From: Actinomycetota bacterium
Lineage (GTDB): Bacteria > Actinomycetota > AC-67
Assembly: GCA_005883175.1 (NCBI GenBank)
Contig: VAYV01000035.1
Coordinates: forward strand, 1 to 5,786
Direction: 5' to 3'
DNA: 5,786 nucleotides
A model generated the notes under the pieces. The model was not told the origin of the DNA. It ran no database searches and worked only from the letters and a program-made list of their open reading frames with translations. Of the stretch, positions 1 through 4,467 are shown piece by piece. The translations under genes were made by a program, and so were the position numbers. The stretch's first letter is position 1; every line of letters begins with the position of its first letter.

Positions 1-230
1 ACTTCCTTCACGAGCTCGGCGCCGATCTTCTCGGCCGGGTCTTCGAGCTCGATCTCCTTGGCGATCGACACACCGTCGTTGGTGATCGTCGGTGCGCCCC
101 ACTTCTTCTCGATCACGACGTTGCGGCCCTTCGGCCCCAGCGTGACCTTCACCGCGTCGGCGAGCTGGTTCATCCCAGACTCGAGCGCGCGGCGAGCTTC
201 CTCATCGAAGACGATGAGCTTTGCAGCCAT
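1..230 (-). CDS. groEL: Chaperonin GroEL (Hsp60), N-terminal part, runs off the window
   Basis: This is the start of the 60-kDa chaperonin, the ATP-driven folding ring subunit of the cytoplasm. The visible 76 codons begin MAAKLIVFDEEARRAL and carry the family signatures TLGPKGRNVVIEKK (about residues 30-43, part of the nucleotide-binding equatorial domain) and TNDGVSIAKEIELEDP (about 50-65). The rest of the roughly 540-residue protein lies left of position 1. The ATG at 230 is preceded by a strong purine-rich ribosome-binding site (GGGAGGGG, about 235-242). No groES lies directly upstream; the next gene on that side is a uracil-DNA glycosylase. This is therefore a stand-alone groEL, as is common for the groEL2 copy in Actinomycetota, although copy number cannot be judged here. 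A sigma-70-like promoter and CIRCE operator lie upstream, indicating HrcA-controlled heat-shock regulation. Family assignment is secure. Confidence 0.97.
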   Translation of the reverse strand, partial: MAAKLIVFDEEARRALESGMNQLADAVKVTLGPKGRNVVIEKKWGAPTITNDGVSIAKEIELEDPAEKIGAELVKE

Positions 231-298
231 CCGCCCCTCCCTATCCTTGGCCTGACTTGTCGGCTGTACGGCCGGCGCTCGAGTATCGGCTCCCGGCC

Positions 299-324
299 TG
301 GCACTCTCATCCCTGAGAGTGCTA
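299..324 (-). promoter_or_regulatory. Second CIRCE-like inverted repeat in the groEL leader
   Basis: The arms GCACTCTCA (301-309) and TGAGAGTGC (314-322) form a perfect 9-bp inverted repeat with a 4-base loop. It can also be read as CIRCE half-sites GCACTC (301-306) and GAGTGC (317-322) with a 10-base spacer, one more than consensus. Its right arm shares bases with the canonical CIRCE through the 14-bp palindrome at 317-330. It could be a second, weaker HrcA site or an RNA hairpin in the 5' leader. Confidence 0.65.
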
Positions 325-348
325 GCACTCTCATAGGTCGAGTGCTAA
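322..348 (-). promoter_or_regulatory. CIRCE operator (HrcA-binding site) of groEL
   Basis: The inverted repeat CTAGCACTC, a 9-base spacer, then GAGTGCTAA matches the CIRCE consensus TTAGCACTC-N9-GAGTGCTAA at 17 of 18 arm positions. It lies immediately downstream of the predicted -10 box on the minus strand, so it covers the likely transcription start, the usual position for repression by HrcA. The hrcA gene itself is not in the window. Confidence 0.95.
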
Positions 349-353
349 CGCTA

Positions 354-383
354 TTTATACGGCCGCCACGTCGGGGCGCGCAA
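354..383 (-). promoter_or_regulatory. Predicted groEL promoter
   Basis: On the minus strand a -10 box TATAAA (359-354) lies in an AT-rich island (351-360) that stands out from the GC-rich surroundings. A partial -35 box TTGCGC (383-378) lies 18 bases upstream. The start point would fall around 347, inside the CIRCE element. The -10 is convincing; the -35 is weak. Confidence 0.65.
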
Positions 384-399
384 GTCCGCCCCCGGCCGC

Positions 400-1083
400 C
401 TACCGCAGGCGGCTGGCCGCCTTGGCCGCGGCGACCGCCCGGTCGAGCATCCCCTCGGTCAGCGTGCCCGTGAACGTGTTCTGCTGGCTCGGGTGGTAGG
501 ACCCGACGAGCGTCCATCGCCCGACCTCCACGGTCGCCCCGTGCCCGAACCGGGGCTTGGGCTTGGTGTGGGCGTCCAGCTCGGAGGCCGCTCGCAAGAC
601 TCCGTCCCAGGCGTAGGAGCCGAGAGCGAGGATGGCCCGGGCGCGCCGAAGCAACCGGAGCTCCCGGACCGTGTATCCGATGCAGTTGTCGCGCTCGGAG
701 GGCAACGGCTTGTTCGCCGGGGGCGCGCAACGGACGATCGCACAGACGAAGCAGTCCTTCAGCTTCAGGCCATCGTCGCGCGCGACCGAGCTCGGCTGGT
801 TCGCGTATCCGGCCCGGTGAAGCGCGCGGAACAGCCACTCGCCGGACCGGTCGCCCGTGAAGATCCGCCCGGTGCGGTTTCCCCCGTGAGCGGCCGGTGC
901 CAGTCCGACGACAACCAAGCGCGCGTTGGGATCGCCGAACCCGGGAAGCGGCTTCGCCCAGTACGGCTGTCCCGCATATCGCGCGGGTGGTTCGCGCGCG
1001 GCCTCGTTCCGCCAGTCGACGAGACGCGCGCATCGCGCGCATGCAACGACGTCGTCGCGCACTGCTTTCAGTGAGTCGGGCAT
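400..1083 (-). CDS. udgB: Uracil-DNA glycosylase, family 5 (UdgB type), 4Fe-4S
   Basis: This is a base-excision repair enzyme that removes uracil (and, in family 5, often hypoxanthine or other damaged bases) from DNA. From the ATG at 1083 it is 227 residues. Cysteines C15 and C18 (CARC) and C119 and C134 (in RCAPPANKPLPSERDNC) have the spacing of the 4Fe-4S ligands of family 4/5 enzymes. Motif 1, GLAPAAHGGNRTGRIFTGD (about 60-78), has the family 5 signature: the acidic/Asn catalytic position is replaced by Ala in a GLAPA core. Motif 2 is HPSQQNTFTG (197-206). A TTG further upstream (1140) would add 19 residues, but these overlap the preceding gene. The ATG at 1083 has GAGG six bases before it and starts 22 bp after the sulfotransferase stop, so I prefer it. 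The gene is probably cotranscribed with the sulfotransferase gene. No terminator is visible between its stop and the groEL promoter. Confidence 0.93.
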   Translation of the reverse strand: MPDSLKAVRDDVVACARCARLVDWRNEAAREPPARYAGQPYWAKPLPGFGDPNARLVVVGLAPAAHGGNRTGRIFTGDRSGEWLFRALHRAGYANQPSSVARDDGLKLKDCFVCAIVRCAPPANKPLPSERDNCIGYTVRELRLLRRARAILALGSYAWDGVLRAASELDAHTKPKPRFGHGATVEVGRWTLVGSYHPSQQNTFTGTLTEGMLDRAVAAAKAASRLR

Positions 1084-1105
1084 CGATCGCCTCGGCAGAG
1101 CCCGC

Positions 1106-1962
1106 TTATGCGGTCCAGGAATCGTCGTGCTCGTATCCAAGCATGACGAGCACGTCGTTGCCCATCCGCTTGAAGAGCTCGACGTGCTCCTCGCCGAACT
1201 CGGCTCGCCACTCGCCCGGCTTCCCAGAGCGGAGGTGGCTGTTGCCCCCTTCTTCGCCGATGGCCCTCCCGGTCATCGCTTTGAAGGAGTGCTTGCGCGC
1301 GATCTCAACCGACGTCTCTACGGCGGCATCCGTGAAGCCGTAGTGCCGGAAGATCCGTTCGAATCCCGAGTCCTCGTCTTCGATCAGATCTTCGTATCGA
1401 AGCTCGAGGAAGTCGCTGCGCGTGTAGTCCCACGCGCGCATCTCGGCGACGGTCCAGCGACAGGTCCGCCCTACTTCAAGGAGCAACCCTTCGGATTCGG
1501 GCAACGAACGCAGCGTCTCCTGATACGACCTGCCGCCGAACCCATCATAAGGCGTGTGCACCCATTCCTCGTCGGTCCACAGGTGGTACCGGTACCCGGA
1601 AACCGCAACGTCGCGCGGGTCGCGCACGATGTGGGTTCCACGGATCGGGCGGCCGGCGAAGAGCTCGTCACTGAAATTTCTGCTGTGCATGAACAGATTT
1701 TGACGTCGCCGATCCACGTGGGCGGTCCGACTTCGGGCGCCGGCTGGCGAAGGCGGAAGACGGGGTCGCGCTTGATGAAAGGGAGATATGTCGAGGAGAA
1801 CGTGAGCCCGTAGCGACCCGCGACGTCGCTCAACACGTTCTCGAACCAAACCGACGCGATCTTGTGGTATCCGGCGTGCACGAGGGGCACCCTTCCGACC
1901 TCTGGACGGAAGGGTGACCGCAGTGCGCGACGGACCCGCCGTCTGACTCCTGTAGCCAACAC
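1106..1962 (-). pseudogene. Sulfotransferase (PAPS-dependent), interrupted by a one-base frameshift
   Basis: The gene would transfer a sulfonate group from PAPS to an unidentified acceptor. The first segment, down to about 1699, encodes VPLVHAGYHKIASVWFENVL, the 5'-phosphosulfate-binding loop (GYHKIASVW, residues about 31-39 from the GTG at 1962, K34 the likely catalytic lysine). The second segment, in another frame and ending at 1106, encodes the 3'-phosphate-binding motif GTHIVRDPRDVAVSGYRYHLW, then RYEDLI, and the C-terminal HLRSGKPGEW...FKRMGNDVLVMLGYE typical of the family. The frames meet at an A4 run on the coding strand (1701-1698). One extra A would read VKNLFMHSRNFSDEL and give a continuous 285-residue protein, normal for the family. 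The start is uncertain: GTG 1962 and TTG 1959 are candidates, GTG 1938-1890 alternatives give shorter proteins, and the open frame extends to a TTG at 2040. The cause may be a sequencing or assembly indel, or a recent pseudogene. It is followed after 22 bp by the uracil-DNA glycosylase gene. Confidence 0.85.
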
Positions 1963-2044
1963 CCCACGCGCAGGATAAATGAACAGCCGCTCCCGACGCA
2001 CGCGGAGATGAGGAAGATCGGGCAGACAGAAGACAGCCAAACGG

Positions 2045-2068
2045 AAAGAGGCCCGGATGGGCCTCTTT
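2045..2068 (-). terminator. Rho-independent terminator of the Lys-rich protein gene
   Basis: AAAGAGGCCC (2045-2054), loop GGAT, and GGGCCTCTTT (2059-2068) form a perfect 10-bp GC-rich hairpin, 20 bp after the stop of the Lys-rich gene. The following minus-strand run is TTTCCGTTT, so the U-tract is imperfect. It separates that gene from the sulfotransferase gene. The stem is flanked by A/T on both sides and could act in either direction. Confidence 0.85.
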
Positions 2069-2088
2069 ACGTCGAACTCGAACGGGCT

Positions 2089-2235
2089 TTACTTCTTCTT
2101 GGCCCGCTTCGCTGTCTTGCGCTTGGCTGCCTTGCGCTTCGCGGGCTTTCTCGCCGCGGTCGTCTTCTTCTTCGCAGCCTTACGGCGCGCCGGCTTCTTT
2201 GCCGACTTCTTCGCTGCCCTCTTCTTGGCAGGCAC
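2089..2235 (-). CDS. 48-residue Lys/Arg/Ala-rich basic protein (histone H1 / HU-tail-like)
   Basis: This short gene encodes a protein made almost entirely of Lys (19), Arg (7) and Ala (14), with Pro, Thr and one Ser, and no acidic or aromatic residue. It begins MPAKKRAAKKSAKKPARRKA and consists of irregular (A)AKK / AKRK repeats. This composition matches the disordered DNA-binding tails of histone H1-like proteins and of actinobacterial HU (HupB), but no HU fold precedes it. It is therefore probably a stand-alone nucleoid-associated or nucleic-acid-binding peptide (inference). The GTG start at 2235 is supported by GGGAGGTGGGG a few bases upstream, and the unit has its own promoter (2299-2327) and terminator (2045-2068), which argues strongly that it is real and expressed. 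Codon use is AAG-dominated, as expected in high GC. The plus-strand reading frames over it are Leu-rich shadows. An alternative role in ribosome or RNA binding cannot be excluded. Confidence 0.85.
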   Translation of the reverse strand: MPAKKRAAKKSAKKPARRKAAKKKTTAARKPAKRKAAKRKTAKRAKKK

Positions 2236-2261
2236 TAGGCCCCACCTCCCTTGGCAGACGT

Positions 2262-2282
2262 CGCTTCACTTCTTGTGAAGCG
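2262..2282 (-). promoter_or_regulatory. Leader hairpin upstream of the Lys-rich protein gene
   Basis: CGCTTCAC (2262-2269), loop TTCTT, and GTGAAGCG (2275-2282) form a perfect 8-bp inverted repeat. It sits between the predicted transcription start (about 2292) and the ribosome-binding site (about 2241-2250), so it would fold in the 5' leader. An adjoining CACAC-A-GTGTG repeat (2286-2296) lies at the predicted start point. It could be an mRNA-stabilising hairpin or an operator; no T-run follows it, so termination is unlikely. Confidence 0.5.
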
Positions 2283-2298
2283 CCACACACAGTGTGCG

Positions 2299-2327
2299 AG
2301 TCTAGATCTGCCAGAAGTCGTGTTCAA
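2299..2327 (-). promoter_or_regulatory. Predicted promoter of the Lys-rich protein gene
   Basis: On the minus strand, TTGAAC (2327-2322) and TAGACT (2304-2299) are separated by exactly 17 bases. Each matches the sigma-70/SigA consensus at four of six positions. The start would be around 2292, giving a leader of about 57 bases. Confidence 0.65.
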
Positions 2328-2339
2328 GGATTCTGGGCA

Positions 2340-2369
2340 AGAAATTTCGGACGCGGGATTCGTCCGAAA
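2340..2369 (-). terminator. Candidate terminator of the Rrf2 regulator gene
   Basis: TTTCGGACG (2345-2353) and CGTCCGAAA (2361-2369) form a perfect 9-bp stem with a 7-base loop, starting about 10 bp after the Rrf2 stop codon. On the minus strand it is followed by TTTCTT, a short U-rich tail. It makes the regulator gene and the Lys-rich gene separate transcription units. Confidence 0.65.
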
Positions 2370-2379
2370 GGCGCGTCGA

Positions 2380-2844
2380 TCAGTTCTGAGGCGTCGCGCG
2401 CGTCAACAGAGACGGCCAGAGCAACGGCTGCAACTCACGATGACGCGTTGCGATATCGGCGATCGTGGTCTGCTCGAACACGGTCCGCACCGCGTCCTCG
2501 ACACGCATCCAGAGCTCTTGCACGCCGCACTGATGCGTCTGCACGCAGCGTTCGTCGTGCGGCTCCAAGCAGTACATGGGCGCGAGCGGCCCTTCGAGCG
2601 CGTCGATCACTTCGGAGATCCTGATCTCGCTCGGATCGCGCGCGAGTGCAGCGCCGCCGTTTGCACCGCGCTGCGAATCGACGATGCCCGCCTTATGCAG
2701 CGCGGCGAGCTGGTGCTCGAGGAAACGCAACGGTATGCCTTGCGCGGTCGCGATCGCGCGCGCAGGAACCGGACCGTCCCCGTACCGCGCGGCGAGCTCG
2801 ATCAATGCGCGGATGCCGTACTCGGTGCCGAGTGTGAACTTCAT
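2380..2844 (-). CDS. Rrf2-family transcriptional regulator with three conserved cysteines
   Basis: This is a 154-residue winged-helix DNA-binding protein of the Rrf2 family (IscR, NsrR, CymR, RsrR relatives). The N-terminus MKFTLGTEYGIRALIELA is the typical first helix; VPARAIATAQGIPLRFLEHQLAALHKAGIV (about 26-55) is the helix-turn-helix; SQRGANGGAALARDPSEI (57-74) is the wing with its RGxxGG motif. ISEVIDALEGPL leads to Cys92, Cys100 and Cys106, the region that holds the Fe-S cluster in IscR and NsrR. Spacing here is C-x7-C-x5-C, so cluster binding is plausible but not proven. It lies 58 bp downstream of the MoaD/ThiS-like gene on the same strand, has a predicted promoter of its own, and an inverted repeat covers that promoter's -10, suggesting autorepression. 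The neighbourhood suggests a sulfur or cysteine signal (inference). Length is normal for the family. Confidence 0.93.
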   Translation of the reverse strand: MKFTLGTEYGIRALIELAARYGDGPVPARAIATAQGIPLRFLEHQLAALHKAGIVDSQRGANGGAALARDPSEIRISEVIDALEGPLAPMYCLEPHDERCVQTHQCGVQELWMRVEDAVRTVFEQTTIADIATRHRELQPLLWPSLLTRATPQN

Positions 2845-2847
2845 GGG

Positions 2848-2881
2848 ACCTCAGAAAATGGCGTTCTACCTGGGAAAATGG
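2848..2881 (-). repeat. Pair of 14-bp direct repeats in the Rrf2 promoter-leader
   Basis: CCATTTTCCCAGGT (2881-2868) and CCATTTTCTGAGGT (2861-2848), both on the minus strand, are identical at 12 of 14 positions and offset by exactly 20 bp, about two helical turns. The first overlaps the candidate operator and -10 box; the second runs into the ribosome-binding site GAGG. They may be two binding sites for the regulator, or a chance local duplication. Confidence 0.5.
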
Positions 2882-2906
2882 TAGCCGCTGGGCCGGTCGC
2901 GGTCAA
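2866..2906 (-). promoter_or_regulatory. Predicted rrf2 promoter with overlapping operator-like inverted repeat
   Basis: On the minus strand, TTGACC (2906-2901, five of six consensus) and TACCAT (2883-2878, four of six) are 17 bases apart. The -35 overlaps the stop codon of the MoaD/ThiS-like gene. The -10 is embedded in the inverted repeat CTACC-N9-GGTAG (2866-2884), a 19-bp span of a size that suits a dimeric Rrf2 regulator. Autorepression is an inference. Confidence 0.6.
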
Positions 2907-3181
2907 CGGCCGCCCGCGACGGCAGGGATGATCGACACCTGCGTGCCGGGTGGGATCTGCGTATCGAGGCCTTGCAAGAAGCGGATGTCTTCGTCGCCGA
3001 CGAATACGTTGACGAAGCGACGGATCTCGCCGGATTCCTCGCAGATGCGGTCGCGGATGCCGGGATGCTGACGCTCGAGGTCGGCGACCATCTCACGGAC
3101 CGTCGACGCGTCGACGGTCACTTCTGTGACGCCGCCGGTCGCACTGCGAAGCGGAGTAGGGATGCGGACGGAAGCGCTCAA
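2903..3181 (-). CDS. MoaD/ThiS-family sulfur-carrier protein (CysO-like), ending Gly-Gly-Arg
   Basis: This 92-residue ubiquitin-like (beta-grasp) protein is of the family whose C-terminal diglycine is adenylated and converted to a thiocarboxylate that donates sulfur. It begins MSASVRIPTPLRSATGG; the middle is TVREMVADLERQHPGIRDRI; then RRFVNVFVGDEDIRFLQGLDT (about 53-73) and PPGTQVSIIPAVAGGR at the end. The FVNVFVxDEDIRF and PGxxVxIIPAVAGG segments are diagnostic. A single Arg follows the diglycine before the TGA, so maturation would require its removal. The start is TTG at 3181, overlapping the threonine synthase stop by four bases (TTGA), so translation is coupled; the ribosome-binding site is weak. 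Placement behind a PLP enzyme resembles the CysO/CysM cysteine route of mycobacteria, but there the partner is a cysteine synthase. A role in molybdopterin or thiamine synthesis is less likely from context. No activating E1-like enzyme or JAMM protease is in the window. Confidence 0.88.
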   Translation of the reverse strand: MSASVRIPTPLRSATGGVTEVTVDASTVREMVADLERQHPGIRDRICEESGEIRRFVNVFVGDEDIRFLQGLDTQIPPGTQVSIIPAVAGGR

Positions 3182-4404
3182 TTCTTGGACTCTAGCTGCG
3201 CCGCGAATGCATCGAGCGACGGTGGGATCGTCATCGTCGGACCGGCCCTGTCCACCAATGCTTCGATCGTCTTCAATCCGTCGCCGGTGATCAACGCGAC
3301 GGTTCGCTCGTCGGGCTTGACGTCGCCGCGCTCGGCCAGCTTGCGAAGGGTTGCGATCGTTACACCGCCGGCCGTTTCGGTGAAGACCCCTTCGGTGCGG
3401 GCCAGCAGCGAGATGCCGTCGATGATCTCCTCATCGGTTACCGACTCCATGACGCCGCCGGACTCGCGCGCCGCCTTGATCGCGTAGTAGCCGTCGGCTG
3501 GATTGCCGATCGCAAGCGACTTCGCGATCGTGTTGGGCTTCACCGGCCGCACGTGGTCTTCACCGGCCTTGAACGCGGTCGCGACCGGAGAGCAGCCCTC
3601 CGCCTGCGCCCCGGAGATCCTCGCCTGATGGCCGTCGAGCAACCCGACCTTCACCAGCTCGTCGAGACCCCGGCGGATCTTCGTCAGCAGCGAGCCGCTC
3701 GCGATCGGCACGATGACGTGATCCGGCGCGCGCCACCCGAGCTGCTCGGCGATCTCGAACGCGAGGCTCTTGGAGCCCTCGGCGTAGTACGGCCGGATGT
3801 TCACGTTGACGAAGGCCCATTCGAACTGGCCCGCGATCTCGCTGCACAAGCGGTTGACGTCGTCGTAGGTGCCTTGTACCGCGACGAGCTGCGGGCCGTA
3901 CACCGCCGTCGCGACGATCTTGCCGCGCTCGAGGTCGGCAGGGATGAAGATGTATGCCGACATGCCGGCGTGTGCGGCGTGTGCGGCGACGGCGGTGGCG
4001 AGGTTGCCGGTGGACGCGCACGCTACGGTGTTGAAGCCGAAATCGCGCGCGACGGTCAGCGCGACGGAAACGACGCGGTCCTTGAAGGAATGGGTGGGGT
4101 TCAGCGTGTCGTTCTTTATCCACAGGTCGTGGAGACCGAGCTCGGCGCCGAGGCGAGGCGCCGGCACCAGCGGCGTCAGGCCCGCGCCGAGGTCGACGCG
4201 CTTTTCTCCGCCCGGGAGGAGGTCGGCGTACCGCCAGATCGACCGTGGGCCCTCGCTGATGCTCTTCGGCGAGATCACGGAGCGGATCTCGTCGTAGTCG
4301 TACACGACCTCGAGAGGCGCGAAGCAGTACTCGCAGACGTGGATCGGCTCTGCGGGATACTCGCGGCCGCACTCACGGCATCGAAGACCGAGGATCGCAC
4401 CCAT
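3178..4404 (-). CDS. thrC: Threonine synthase-like PLP enzyme with N-terminal zinc ribbon
   Basis: This 408-residue fold-type II PLP enzyme should convert O-phosphohomoserine to threonine and phosphate. An N-terminal zinc ribbon has Cys9, Cys12, Cys24 and Cys27 (CRECG...CEYC). NPTHSFKDR (102-110) holds the PLP Schiff-base lysine K108; ASTGN (130-134) binds the cofactor or substrate; ALITGDGLKT near the C-terminus is the expected C-terminal PLP-contact region. His105 stands where many threonine synthases have Gly, a variant I recall in zinc-ribbon members. The ATG at 4404 gives a full-length protein, but no clear Shine-Dalgarno site precedes it. A TATCCT box (4419-4414) nine bases upstream suggests a very short or leaderless mRNA. 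The gene is coupled by a 4-base overlap to the MoaD/ThiS-like gene. Because its partner is a sulfur carrier, a beta-replacement activity such as cysteine or homocysteine formation is a reasonable alternative; sequence alone does not decide. Confidence 0.92.
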   Translation of the reverse strand: MGAILGLRCRECGREYPAEPIHVCEYCFAPLEVVYDYDEIRSVISPKSISEGPRSIWRYADLLPGGEKRVDLGAGLTPLVPAPRLGAELGLHDLWIKNDTLNPTHSFKDRVVSVALTVARDFGFNTVACASTGNLATAVAAHAAHAGMSAYIFIPADLERGKIVATAVYGPQLVAVQGTYDDVNRLCSEIAGQFEWAFVNVNIRPYYAEGSKSLAFEIAEQLGWRAPDHVIVPIASGSLLTKIRRGLDELVKVGLLDGHQARISGAQAEGCSPVATAFKAGEDHVRPVKPNTIAKSLAIGNPADGYYAIKAARESGGVMESVTDEEIIDGISLLARTEGVFTETAGGVTIATLRKLAERGDVKPDERTVALITGDGLKTIEALVDRAGPTMTIPPSLDAFAAQLESKN

Positions 4405-4467
4405 GAAGCACTAAGGATAGGTCAAAAGGCATCGGGACGCGTATCCGTTTCCGCAGGGCGGGATAGC
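4405..4467. promoter_or_regulatory. Divergent intergenic region between thrC and the HAD gene
   Basis: This 63-bp gap must contain start signals for both directions. On the minus strand, TATCCT (4419-4414) is a possible -10 for thrC with no recognisable -35. On the plus strand, TAGCAT (4464-4469) overlaps the ATG of the HAD gene and could be a -10 for a leaderless start at GTG 4477. Neither is strong. Confidence 0.35.

Noticed and set aside
170..1042. 290-codon minus-strand frame overlapping udgB and the groEL start
   Set aside because: Arg-rich low-complexity shadow in another frame of udgB; it also reads through the CIRCE and promoter region.
1084..1140. TTG start for udgB adding 19 residues
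   Set aside because: It overlaps the end of the sulfotransferase gene and lacks a ribosome-binding site, while ATG 1083 has GAGG at good spacing and gives the normal N-terminus.
1690..1710. Programmed ribosomal frameshifting in the sulfotransferase gene
   Set aside because: The A4 run is short, no typical slippery heptamer or downstream stem is evident, and this family is not known to use recoding. An indel error or pseudogene is simpler.
926..1813. 295-codon plus-strand open frame antisense to the sulfotransferase and glycosylase genes
   Set aside because: The opposite strand carries recognisable families in both segments. The plus-strand protein has no recognisable motif.
2089..2235. CRISPR-like or tandem DNA repeat suggested by repeated CTT/TTC units
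   Set aside because: The periodicity is codon-level (AAG lysine codons) without fixed repeat and spacer lengths.
2008..2278. Two Leu/Phe-rich plus-strand frames (76 and 73 codons) that look like membrane peptides
   Set aside because: They are the complement of the AAG-rich Lys/Ala gene: CTT codons read as Leu and TTC as Phe. The minus-strand gene has its own promoter, ribosome-binding site and terminator.
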